From the NCBI GenBank assembly GCA_015847255.1, contig JADLZK010010194.1, forward strand, positions 62,001 to 126,000: a stretch of DNA of 64,000 nt, read 5' to 3'. The stretch's first letter is position 1, and each line of letters begins with the position of its first letter. The stretch is from Hyparrhenia diplandra. Taxonomy: Eukaryota > Streptophyta > Magnoliopsida > Poales > Poaceae. A program made the translations under genes and the position numbers. Below, piece by piece: positions 11,991 through 22,850 of the stretch. The notes under the pieces are model-generated. The model searched no databases and was not told the origin of the DNA. It saw only the letters and a list, made by a program, of their open reading frames with translations.

Positions 11991-12540
11991 ACTACAAGGA
12001 ATGGTGCTTTACATGACACTGCTTTGGTCACAGATGGTCAAAAATACGTCATGATTAACTTGCCATGACGGTCAAGAAATCCGTCATGTATCTCGCGTCA
12101 TAGATTTGCCAAATCAAATTGAGCCGTCACAGATTGGTGTTTGTGTTTGTCATGAATTAGTTGTATGTCTCATATAACCGGCCCATATCCAAGCCCATAT
12201 CCAAACCATAGTGATAAGAAAAACGTCACGAATTTTTGCCAAATCATCACTTTATTGAAACATCAACATTTGTTTGTGTACAAATTTTCAAAGGAAATAC
12301 AAACTGAGCCGTCACAGATTACTGCACACAACTCATAATTTGTTCGGACAACTAAATCTTTATCGCTAACAAAACTAGCCACCATGAACACCTTTATCCT
12401 CCTCTTCCCGTAACTCACAGATAGTAGCGTAAGATGCCTGAAAAGAATACTTGATCAGGAATAAAATTCTCCGGTGCAAAGGTATAATACAAGTTAGTCT
12501 TAGTAAATATGAGCTAGTTATGATACAAGTACACTACTAA
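11991..12540. repeat. Probable degenerate non-autonomous DNA transposon
   Basis: The stretch repeats CGTCA/TGACG-type motifs in both orientations and has the unit GCCGTCACAGATT twice (near 12123 and 12308). It starts near AGTACTACAAGGAAT, resembling a decayed CACTACAAGAAA terminus. No paired terminus or target duplication was established, so the family and ends are uncertain. Confidence 0.3.
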
Positions 12541-12803
12541 AAGGTTGCAGTATGAAACTGACATATGTGCAATCCATGGAAGCATCCATTATTTATTATT
12601 ATGGAATTATTTATCAATAAGCTAACAGGTTCGTGTCGCTGCTCACCTGAAGCTGAACACAAGATGAAGACAAAGCCAAGATTCTACTAATAATGTAATT
12701 ATTCCTGTAACATAGCTAAGTAAAAAGACAACCACACCTACTGGTTCCTTACACGGACTAGCTAGTTGTGTAGCTAAGAGCTCCACACAACTGACACAAC
12801 TAT

Positions 12804-13892
12804 TGTCGGTGTTTAGAAATCTGACCAATGAATAATCGTATGCCTAGTGTGTGTAGCTCAGAATGGCAAAAGAAATAGCAATAAAGTAAATGAGACAATG
12901 GAGACAATGTTTATCCCTAGTTCGAGAAAACATGTCCCTAGTCCAGCGGTGAGCATTGAGCCCACATGTTTTTGCCTATAGTAGGGGTATACAAGCAGGT
13001 GAGACAGGAGCAAGCTCCCAAGCCTCTGAGAAGACGAGTTCCACCCCGGCCGAAGGTGACCCAGACCTGGGACTTCGTGAGTGAGTGTGTGAATCTAGAG
13101 GGGCTCTACACGTGGTGTGGAACCTCTTTGAGTGTTGGTGAGGCTTGTGTTCTGGTGAATCAAAGCCTTGGGTTGTAGCCTTGTGGAAACAACTATCTAG
13201 ATGGTGGGCCTACTCTCCTTTCATAGCTCAAGGAGAGGGCAGGTATACAAGTGGATTTCATAGCAGTGAAGAAATGTGGTGTCGTGGTGAAGAAGTTGTG
13301 CTTGTCTTGCGGTGGAAGGAGACGACACGGACCAGTCAGTCAACGTGAGATCGCCCATGCCTTCGGGTATGTCGTCCATGCCCTGAGGTGCACCATCCAT
13401 GCCTTCAGGTATGCCTACCACATCTTGAGGTATGCCTACCGCGTCTTGAAGGCACACTATTTGCCCAGAAATCCTTCACGCCTCCTAGGGCTTCAGATCG
13501 CACTGCTTTTTTTCCAGTTCATCGCGTGGCCGCGACGCAAGAAAAGCTAATATGACACTTTAGGGCTGTTGTATCTCCACTAGCGAGGACAAGCCTGCCC
13601 GTCCTAAAAAGGGGCATGAGGCGACGTCGCCTACCGTGGCATTTATGTCATGCCCTGCTTGAGGCGGGCTGGCCTCCCTAGCCCCGGTAGGGAATCCTAC
13701 CAGGGCACGCCCTCTCTAGTCCGCCTTGGCAAGCATATGCTAATGCCTCGCCCCGAGTGTGCCTCTAGCCTCAAGGCGGACCACCTTTAGGTAACTACCG
13801 CCAAGGGCCATCTGTCTCGCCCCGAGGCTCAAGGCCTCAAGGATCTCGGACATGTTAGACTAGCCCCTTTGGGATTCCTCTATATATTGACA
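12804..13892 (+). repeat. LTR-like block
   Basis: The block begins TGTCGGTGTTTAG and ends CTATATATTGACA, with matching TGTC...GACA tips and a GC-rich second half, as in gypsy LTRs. The 5 bp on the two sides do not match, and a 20-C tract follows at once, so it may be a truncated or non-solo LTR. No partner copy or polyprotein lies nearby. Confidence 0.4.
13356..13450. repeat. 21-bp imperfect tandem repeat (about 4.5 units)
   Basis: Units start at 13356, 13377, 13398, 13419 and 13440 and share the pattern CATGCCTTCAGGTATGCCTAC. The period is a multiple of three, so one minus-strand frame reads through as a repeating (D/G)-P-(Q/E)-(D/G)-(M/V) type peptide. It lies inside the LTR-like block. 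Confidence 0.75.
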
Positions 13893-14827
13893 CCCCCCCC
13901 CCCCCCCCCCCCAGCGCATGCCCCAAGATTCGGGTTTAGGCGATTCGGACTAATTCCTTCTCGTTGGCCTAGCTGGGTGCATAGTCCTCGCATTCAGTTC
14001 AGTCCAAGGTTGTTGTTATCCCATGATTTTACATCTCTCGACAACTATATGAAACTAAATCGAAGGCGGGCCTTTTCGAATAATTGAGGTGGGCAAATCA
14101 TTCGCCTATGTTGAAAGGTCTTTGTTAATCCATGAAATAGGAAGGCGGTTGTCTTGCTCCGCCTTCACCGTTTAACGAGAGGTGCAAAGACCCACCACGG
14201 TTAATGTATTAAAAAATGTCGTAGCCCGCCTACATGCCCATTTCAAGAACCAAGGATGGACAAATAAAAAGTCAGAGCTTTGCCTATGAGCCCATTTCGA
14301 ATGATGCCATAGGAGAGCAAAGTTATCTAGAAGTCAAACTTATCTTCTCCCCTTCTATGCTTAGACTAGATGATTTATCTCGAACCCATCTTTATACCCA
14401 TCCCAGGCCCGGATGAATCCTGAGACTCTTGATGATCATAGAAATCTCCTAAGATAATCCAAGCATAGGAGTCATTATAGTTTCAAAGAATACAGAGCAA
14501 CAACAATGGCTAGATGATATTAAAAACCTGTGTGTTGTTGCCATTGAATGGGTGGATAGATCAACACGTGAGACACCAATCCAACAGGAATTTTGGACAT
14601 TCATGAAGAATCAACCTTAGAGATTGGAAAGGAAGATGACATCAACAAGCATAAAATACTTCATGAATAGCTCATCAAGTCCTTGCTCATGAAAAATCTC
14701 CCGAATCAATTGTTCTCTCCAAAGTATTTTCATATGAAATATTCAACCGCCTCATACTCGTTGTAGATGAGTTTGTTTATCATAAATATTTTACATTTTG
14801 TTGGCATGAATCTTGATATAGGATGAG
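13893..14827. other. Repeat-derived stretch without recognisable gene
   Basis: It opens with 20 consecutive Cs (13893-13912). The rest has GC-rich grass-repeat character up to about 14200, then becomes AT-rich. No protein domain was recognised in any frame. Confidence 0.35.
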
Positions 14828-16116
14828 TGTTGATATTTATTAAATGCACACAATAAAGACAAGTTATCAGTAAACGTACAGATAGGAATATGGTTGTAAA
14901 ACTACACCAAGATTAACCTAGTTTTAATATCGAACCCAAAGAAATAGTAGGTGAATATAACTAAGCAGATCTAACTTAACCTAACTTCACAACCAAGGGA
15001 CTTAGGAAACTAGTAGATAAAGGATACTCCTCAAGTGTATCTAATTCAAACCTTCATAAACATTGTTTTATATTGTTTTATTATGGACGCTAATTCTTAA
15101 AAGAGCAAGACAAGGTTGACTGTAATAAGAATAAACAAAAGTCTACCATTCGCCTATTGATGAGAGGTGGGCTACCGAAGATTTAGTGAAGCTATAAAAG
15201 TCACCTTCATGATACTACCATTGAAGTGAAGATAATAGGGGATATTAACCAATAACCCTAATCTAAGCACCACGCTTAAACTAAGAATTACTCCCTTAAT
15301 CAAGTAATGACCAAGATTAAAGTACTCAAAGAGAGTTGCAAATAAGAATAATATAAACCCGACTCACCAGAGAATCTCGAAGCAACCCACGTAATACATC
15401 GAGAAGCAATCGACAAGCCGAACTCCTATATTCTACTCATTACTAGATCTAATCTATTTTTAATCATAGACTAATTCTAAGAACTAGTCTAATCTTGATT
15501 ACTAATCAAATTCATAGTAGCTAATTGGAATTATGCTCTCTTGCTCTTGCCATGAGGATTTGACTTAGGGTTTCAGCCGGGTGGTTTGCCTCTTTATTTA
15601 TAGTCCCGAGAGAGGAATCATAGCCATCGAATCAAACCGACCTTAATCAAAGGTTAAATATGTTTTATGTGATCCCATAGGTCTTTGGAGGAAGCCTCCA
15701 AAAGCCGGTGGACGGTGTGCTAGGGACGGGGTAGACTCCCCTCCTTTTATGCCAAATGGCCCCCAACTTTTGACGGTGCATAGGCCTCTCGAGTAAGCTT
15801 TCTAGAAAGGTTTGGTAGGTAAAAAACGGAGTCCAAATGAGGAAGTTATGGCCAAATTACTCGACCCTCGCTCCTACAAACTGATATCTTTTGATTACGG
15901 ACTTGAATATAGTAAACAATATATCAATTTTGATCATACCGACTCTTCACAATGGTACTTTTATTCCATGAAAAAATAGAAATCCTATGAAATAAGTGAG
16001 AGCACCAAAACTCATGGAATTCGTTAGAATCAAACTCTAGACCCTAGTAAAATCGTCCCTTTATATTATTTTTTCATGTTTATTTAACTAACAAAGGTTG
16101 ACGTTATCCACCAACA
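14828..16116 (+). repeat. LTR-like block
   Basis: The block begins TGTTGATATTTATTAAATGC and ends GTTATCCACCAACA, with inverted TGTTG/CAACA tips and a length (1289 bp) suited to a gypsy-type LTR. Flanking 5-mers differ, so a simple solo LTR is not proven. No coding domain is present. Confidence 0.4.
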
Positions 16117-16640
16117 ATAATGACCTTTTTGTGCTAAAACAAGGACTTTTTGGAAATAACATGACTTTTTACCTTTTTGTTGTAATTCCCTTATGAAATG
16201 ATCATAGAGATAAAACTGTGGAAATATTCCTTCACGCATTTTTGTCACTAACCATTCTAGGGTAGGAGAAAAAATAATGATGGATGATAATGCAAGCTAT
16301 GTTCAACTAATCATCATGCAACATTTAACCATATACAAACTTGATTTTGCAAATATATCATGTTATGTTGCTACATGATCTTGGTTATCTCTACATTTAA
16401 GATATGCTCAAATTGGTAAATAATGATCACGCTTTTTTCATCTCCATTTGAATAAATCTCTTCCTTCATGCTAACTTTGTTTGATATAGTATATGCTTAG
16501 GGTTGGAGTATCTTCATATAAATCTCTTAAATGAAGCATGGTGCTTAATTTAGGAGTAGTGATCTTACTTTCAATGATGTTTTAAGTTAAGCATGGTTCT
16601 TAGGTAAAAATGCCCTCCTAGATCAAATTAGGTGTGATTT
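16117..16640. other. AT-rich stretch, nothing recognised
   Basis: No gene, terminus pair or repeat unit was recognised. It ends at the target site of the small CACTA element. Confidence 0.35.
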
Positions 16641-17400
16641 CACTACTACATAATCGATTTTACATGGCGGACTTTTTTCGATTTTACGTGGCGGTTTTAA
16701 AACCGCCACCAATGGAAAGGTCACGCAAAATCACTTTGCGTGGCGGTTTTTGGAATCCGAAATGCCCACCACCGTTAATAGAATAAAAAAATAAAAAATC
16801 CAAATCAAAACCCTAACGGGCCCAGATCTAGGCCGCCAGGCCCCGTTAGGTTTCGAGCCCGCCGTCACCGCCCGTGGATCCTTGCTGCCCGCCTCCGGCG
16901 GCTGGATCAGCGGCGCTCCCGCCGCCGCCGGCCGACGGATCCGAAGCGCTCCCGCCTCCGAAGCGCGCCGGACGCCCCGTGGCTGCGCCCTCTTCTTTGA
17001 AGCGCCGCCCCGCGCCCCTTGACGAGCGAGGAGGAAGGGGTCGGGGGGGAGGGAGAAGGAGGGGGGCCGGGCGACGGAGGGAGGGAGCGTCGGGGGACGG
17101 AGCGAAGGAGTTTGTTTTTTTTTTATTCGGTGACGGAGCGAAGGGAAGTGAAACCCTAGAGAGTGAAGTGTTCGTGATATATATTCGTGGTCATGGAATG
17201 GGCTATTGGGCTGATGGGCTGGACCTGATTTTAGGTGACGGGCTAATTACAAAAACCGCCACGATTAATCTATTTTACGTGGCGGTTTTTCCTTGGACAA
17301 GGTCTTTGTCGAGGCCATCTATTTTCCGTGGCGGTTTTTCAAATGCCCGCCAAAAAAAAATAAAATCCGAACACCTTGTAAAATCAATCCCGTAGTAGTG
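16641..17400. mobile_element. 760-bp non-autonomous CACTA element
   Basis: The left end is CACTACTACATAATCGATTT and the right end is its inverted match ...ATCAATCCCGTAGTAGTG. Both are flanked by TTT (16638-16640 and 17401-17403), the 3-bp duplication expected for CACTA. Subterminal copies of ACGTGGCGGTTTT and AAAACCGCCA lie near 16696, 16738, 17277 and 17327. The centre (16820-17110) is very GC-rich and gives a 173-codon open frame (16874-17395) of low complexity, rich in Pro, Ala and Gly. I do not believe this encodes a functional protein; it may be captured 5' gene sequence. Confidence 0.88.
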
Positions 17401-17403
17401 TTT

Positions 17404-18146
17404 CTAGGTTGATTTTTGAGTTGATAGTATGATTTAGTAGACACCGGTATATATCGACCCGCGGGTTTCATCTAAAAAACCTCAACACCATTCATCTTAC
17501 ATCAAATCCGGTCTTTCATGCAAGAGTTTTATTTTTGGCCGCTAGGAAGCGGCTTTTTTTTCTTTGGCCAAACGGTACTTCAAACATGGAATGAGCATGA
17601 AGAGATTAATGGCTCTTCTTTCTCTTTTGAGTTCTTTTCTTTCTTATGGAGAAAGGTCTTTTCCGAAATTCTATAGAAATTTCATATATGAAAGAAACAA
17701 AAGCTGGGATAGTTACCTTTCGAGAAAATTCGAACGAAGGATATAGGTCTATCTATGCTTCATTCTTTTTTTGGACAAATCCCTATAGAAAATAAAAAAA
17801 CTCTCAAATCAAATTGGGGAAGTCACGAGACGGTGAACTCACACCAAGTTGAAACAAGGCACTTGAACTCTGACTTTACACAAGGAAGAGACAACTCATT
17901 CATCATAGACGTAAGAACTCTACGAGAACAAAGAGAAAGAAGATGGCGCTATTGTAGGTGTCGGGAATCGGGGTCTCGATAGCACCGGACTAGTGAATCA
18001 AATCATGCACACCAAGACTGCTTCAAGTCATGATGGTGTGCAAGGTAGAAACAAAGATGTATCTTGGTTCACCAAGAATGCAATTTTTTGCGATGCCTAA
18101 GTCTAGTGTCGGTCCCTCCCTTTTATAGACGAAGAGAGACGCTGAC
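17404..18146. other. Unassigned stretch, possibly organelle-derived in part
   Basis: 17540-17960 differs in texture from its surroundings: purine-rich, with a CCGCTAGGAAGCGG hairpin. Two adjacent open frames (17564-17746 and 17755-17982) encode basic peptides such as AKRYFKHGMSMKRL. The style suggests plant mitochondrial DNA, but I could not match it to a named gene. From about 17960 the sequence resembles ordinary LTR-retrotransposon DNA. Confidence 0.2.
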
Positions 18147-18980
18147 TGTTGACGGTCACTAACGACATATTTTCACCATCAACATTTTACTAAAAAGGGG
18201 TGAAACTATACATTCTTACACTCATATACATTTACTATTGATATATTTCCACTTGTATTGGAGAAATAACTATTTTGTAGGATATATATAAAAACAAGTG
18301 GAAAATGGACCAAAAGGTGCCTTCTGAGAAAGCACATTCTTGCACAACTTTTGTCCCAAGAAAGAAAAGCCCAAAAACAAGGAAAACTAGTCCAAGCAAC
18401 CGACGGAGAACCATTTCTCGGAGCACCGGAGGCCCACCTGCTGAAGTCGGGGCCCAGCGAGGCCGAGCCGGTGTAGCCGCACCGCCTAGCGCGGCTGCGC
18501 TAGCCTTGGCGTCGATCTAGCCTAGGTTTGGTGAGGCGGTGCATTCAACCATGAGGTGGGCGGTGTGCGTTGTTGTGGCAAGGTCGCGTCGATCTGGCCT
18601 AGGTTTGGCGAGGCGGTGCATTCAACCATGAGGTAGGCGGTGTGCGTTGTTGTGGCAAGGTTCAGTGAACATAGACGCCTGAGAAGAGGTCGGTTTGGGG
18701 AGATTTTACACTTAGCCTCCTCTCACTTGTATAAGTAGCACCCCTCACCTCCTCTCTCAACACACACCATTTGGAGCCTCCGCCTCTCTCACTCTCCACT
18801 CCTCCTCTCTACTCTCCCTCTTTTTAGTTCTTTTAGTCTTTAGAAGTATTTGAAGTTAGGCAAAGCTTCATTGGAGGCCTTGTACTTGGGAGAAAGGAAT
18901 ATTCAGTATGAATACATATATGGTTTCTTCTCAAGTGTTGTTCTCATATAGTTGTGCAATTGAACTAGAGTATTTTCCTC
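18147..18980 (+). repeat. LTR-like sequence that hosts the copia insertion
   Basis: It starts TGTTGACGGTCACTAAC and contains a CTTGTATAAGTAG TATA-like site near 18730 followed by a CT-rich leader. Across the copia element it continues at 28784 and ends ...CATTTCTAACA at 29060, so TG...CA tips bracket it. No matching 5-bp flanks were found, which keeps the LTR call tentative. Confidence 0.35.
18511..18664. repeat. 77-bp tandem duplication
   Basis: The unit beginning GTCGATCTAGCCTAGGTTTG at 18511 recurs at 18588 (GTCGATCTGGCCTAGG...) with only a few substitutions. Confidence 0.9.
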
Positions 18981-20703
18981 TGAAATCTCATGTTTGGTTT
19001 TGGAAATTGATGACACACTTGTGGACTAATCCTTGCTCTAAGTGATGACTATGAGATAGGATTAGAAGGATGACAAGGAGCATGATGATCATGAACATGG
19101 ACAATGTCGGTGGACTTGATGGATCGTCAAGCTCGGTGATCGGCTTGAGAGGAACCCGGGAGATCAAGGCAAAGGTATCTTGATAGGGTTTTCCTTTTAG
19201 TGATCAAGACACGATAGAGCGTGTGATCACATTATAGGATAGATAGCCGACTATCAAAAGGGAATGCCGCGACAATCCTTTGGTGAAGTGCTTCTAGGTC
19301 CAATTGACTTGCATATTGCATTTAGGACATGAGAGCACTAACTTCGATCTTGCCTAACTTATCGACGCGCTAACATGCATGATAACGTGATCATCTTGGA
19401 CGTGTTGGCAACCCTTGGCAAGAGGCAAAGCAAGGTTGAAGCAAAGAGCAAAGAAAAAGATGAAGAAGTCGCCATCATCCGAGGGCGGCGGACGCGACGC
19501 TGGATGCGGCCGACGCGACCGGCCGGCATCCGTGGATCGCGTCGCGCAAGAGCCCCCAGCGGGTTGTTTTGGCGGACGATAGTAACCGGACTCGGACCGG
19601 ATGCTTCCGGTGCTCGGCCCGAAGCACCGGCCGGACACGCGGAGGAGGGCGCCGGCCGTGGGCCCAAAGATTGTCGGATGCGGCCGGAAGCATCGGCCGG
19701 ACCCGCGACCGGACCCATTTGGTGGTTCCGGTCAGCAGCGTCCGGTCGATCTTGAGAGCAAATTTTTTAGAGCAACGGCTCTATTTCGAGGGGGGCTCTA
19801 TATATACTTGGATGGCCGTTTCATGGAGTCTTCTCTTGCACATTTGAAGCTTCCAACTTGCTATTGAGCTTGTGAGACTCCTCTCCCCTCATCTCCTCAT
19901 CACTAATTCGGATTCTTGGTGAGATTGAGAGTGATAGAAGTGCATTGCATCATCGGTTGCATATAGAGGCACTTCATCCTTGTAGAAGCCGCGGGATTCT
20001 TGTTTTCTTGGGAATTTGCCCGGTTCCCTAGCGGCTTGGAGCAAGAGGCGGTGTTGAGCTCAAGTGGAGCTTGTTTGAGGCCACACCGGTGGTGATTGTG
20101 AGGGGTCGTTCCTTACCCCGCGGGAGATTCGCGAAAGGAGCACTAGTGGATTGCTCGTGGCTTGTTGGACCCTCTCTTGTGATCGTTTGCTTGAGCTCCC
20201 ATAGGGGATTTGGCACCGGCCATTAAGCTTAGCATACGTCAAGTGAGTGTGTCGCCACAACGGAGACTTAGCGTGCCGGCAAGCACGTGAACCTCGGTGA
20301 AAAATCATCGTGTCTATTGTCTTGAGTTCGTTGGAGATTTCTCATTGTACACGGTGATTGGCATCATCCTCTACACTCCGCGGTGGTATTGTATTCTAGC
20401 TCCTTTGCATTACATTGGCTAGTTTACTTGTGTAGAATTGCCTAGGTTGTTTAGTTGCTTCCTTGGTAGAATTGTTTAGCTCCTAGTTGTTGTTCTAGTT
20501 AGACTTGCTTGTTCACCTAGGAGTAATCTAGCGACATAGCCTTTGTGTGAATTAGAAACATTAGAATTAACTTGTGGCTTGCTTAGATAGCTTGTAGCAC
20601 CGCTTATTAGCTTCGCCATCTTATTTACTAATCCGGGTGCTTAGTGTTGTTGCAAGAATTTTTAATAGGCTATTCACCCCCCTCTAGCCATTAGGACCTT
20701 TCA
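18981..20703 (+). repeat. Copia 5' LTR
   Basis: It begins TGAAATCTCATG and ends GGACCTTTCA. A GC-rich block at about 19470-19760 with repeated CCGGAC/ACCGG motifs differs from the partner LTR far more than the rest does. GGGGCTCTATATATACTTGG near 19790 carries the probable TATA box. Confidence 0.95.
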
Positions 20704-20705
20704 AG

Positions 20706-20717
20706 TGGTATCAGAGC
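20706..20717 (+). other. Copia primer-binding site
   Basis: TGGTATCAGAGC, complementary to the 3' end of initiator methionine tRNA, lies two bases after the left LTR. This is the usual plant copia primer site for reverse transcription. Confidence 0.92.
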
Positions 20718-20760
20718 CGAGGCACCGTATTTGAGTGGCTTAACATCCAACGGTGACAAA

Positions 20761-22850
20761 ATGGCAATGACTTTTCATGTCAACAACACCAAGAAGGCGC
20801 CACCTTTCGATGGCACCAACTTTGCCTATTGGAAGTTGAAGATGACCGCACACCTCAAGTCAATCAATAGAGAAGTGTGGGTTGTGACCGAGAATAAGTT
20901 TGAGGTGGCAAAGCCAAATGAGCCAACCGCGGCCGAAGAGAAGAAGCTATATGCCAATGATGTGGCCGTGAGTGCTTTTCATGAGGCATTCAATGATAGA
21001 GTGTTTGAGCAAGTCAAATCACTCACCGTTGCTCATGAGATTTGAAAGAAGCTAGAAGAGTGCTATGAGGGCACCGAAGGCGTCAAGCAAGCAAAGGCCT
21101 ATATCAAGCTTGAGCAATTCAATAGCTTCAAGATGGAAGAAGATGAGACCGTCTTAGGAGATGTTTCACCGCATGCAAGTGTTGGTGAATGATCTCAATG
21201 CTCTAGGAGAAGAGATCAAGGACAAGACCTTCAACATGAAGTTCTTGAGATGTTTGCCCGAGAGGTTTGGGATGTTCATCACCGTGCTAGTGAGGTCAAA
21301 CTTGAAGGATTTGAATCCCAACCAATTGCTTGATGAGATGATGACCGATGATTCATATAGAGATGACAAGAAGAAGCAAGAACTCATCAACAAGGCAAAC
21401 AAGAAGGTCAAGGAAGAAGAGAAGAAAGAGGACAAGAAGAGCTTGGCACTCAAGGCAAGCTCATCATCAAAGGGCAAGAAGAAGAAGGAAGAATCAAGTG
21501 ATGAAGAGGATGGCACTTCTACAAGTGGAAGTGAAGTGGATGAGCAAATGGCTCTCTTTGTGAGGAGATTGGGAAAGTTTGTGAAGAAGAACTACATCTC
21601 CAAGAATAAGAAGAAGCAATCATCCAAGAAGAAGACCAAGGATGGCAAGAATGAAGGTAACATGACATGCTTTCGTTGCCATGATGATTATCACTTGATT
21701 GCCGAGTGCCCATATGAGAGTGATGATGAGAAGGGCATCATGAAAGCAAGAAAGAAGAATGATGCCAAGAATGAGAAGGAGAAGAAGCCCAAGAAGAAGA
21801 ATGAGTCACATGTGGCTATGTGGGATAGTGATGGCTCATCCTCTTCAAGTGATGAAGAAGAGGAGAAGAAGAACAAGAAGAAGGGACAAGCTCACCTTGC
21901 CATGCATGACAAGATCTCCCTCTTCGACACTCCTTCCTCATGCTTCATGGCTAAGGCCACTAAGGTACAATCTATCACTAGTGATGATGATGATGATGAT
22001 AGTGATAGTGATAGTGATGATGAGGAGCAAACACTCACTAGGGAGGAATTGCAAAGCATGCTTGATGATTGCATTGTCATGTTCAAGCAAAGTAGGAAGG
22101 AATGCAAGGGCTTGCGTAAGGAAACAAAGAGCCTTAAGCAAGAACTTGATGAGCTTCGGGCATCTTTTGAGAGTCTAGAGGTAGACCATAAGAAGCTTGA
22201 GAAATCTCATTCTAAGTTAGAGAAAGCTCATTCCTCTCTACTAGAAGAGCACAAGTTGTGCCTAGTTGTTGAAAATGTTGATACATCCAATGCAAGCATC
22301 ATGTGTGACATTCTTGTTGATGAATCAACCCCCAAGTGTGAGACCTCCACTAACTCTATCACTAGCATATCCATCACTAGTGAAGATAATGACAACCCTA
22401 TGCTTATTCATGAGAATGCTTGCTTAAAGAGGGAAGTAAAGGAGCTCAATCACACCTTGGCTAAGGCTTATGGTGGTGAGGACCGCTTGCTTATGTACTT
22501 GGGTAGCCAAAGGGCATCCTTATACAAGGAGGGCTTAGGCTATATCCCCAAGAAAGGCAAGGCCGCCTATGTGACTCACAAGACTCGTTTTGTGAAGAGC
22601 AATGGTAGCTATTGCAAAGCTTGCAAGCAAGTTGGTCATGTGGAGCAAAAAAGTGCATGAACAAGAGGACCAATGTTTCTTCCATCAAGCTTGATCATTC
22701 ATATATGCTTGTGAAGAAGGATAATGGTGTTCATGCTAGGTACATTGGTACACCATGAATGGGCTCAAAGAAGAAAGCCATTTGGGTACCAAAGGCCTTG
22801 GTGACTAACCTTGAAGGACCCAAGCAACATTGGGTACCTAAGAAGAATTG
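20761..22850 (+). pseudogene. Copia gag, broken
   Basis: The first ATG is at 20761 (an upstream TTG-initiated extension is unlikely). The start contains PPFDGTNFAYWKLKMTAHLK, the conserved copia gag N-terminus. A nonsense codon at 21043-21045 replaces the Trp expected in EIWKKLEE, and a 1-nt shift near 21153 moves the frame before FHRMQVLVNDLNALG. The frame then runs 21161-22660. It carries a Lys/Glu-rich acidic region, a zinc knuckle CFRCHDDYHLIAEC (C-x2-C-x4-H-x4-C, about 21670-21711) and a predicted coiled coil near 22090-22270. A second knuckle CKACKQVGHVEQKC spans a further frameshift in an A-run near 22645. Nucleic-acid binding and particle assembly are its family role. Confidence 0.9.

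Noticed and set aside
16874..17395. 173-codon plus-strand frame
   Set aside because: It lies entirely in the small CACTA element, runs into its TIR and is low complexity; treated as cargo composition, not a gene.
19354..19755. Several overlapping frames on both strands
   Set aside because: They are in the copia LTR GC-rich block and have no domain.
20731..20760. Upstream extension of copia gag before the first ATG
   Set aside because: The extension begins with TTG; the first ATG is at 20761 and gives the expected gag N-terminus.
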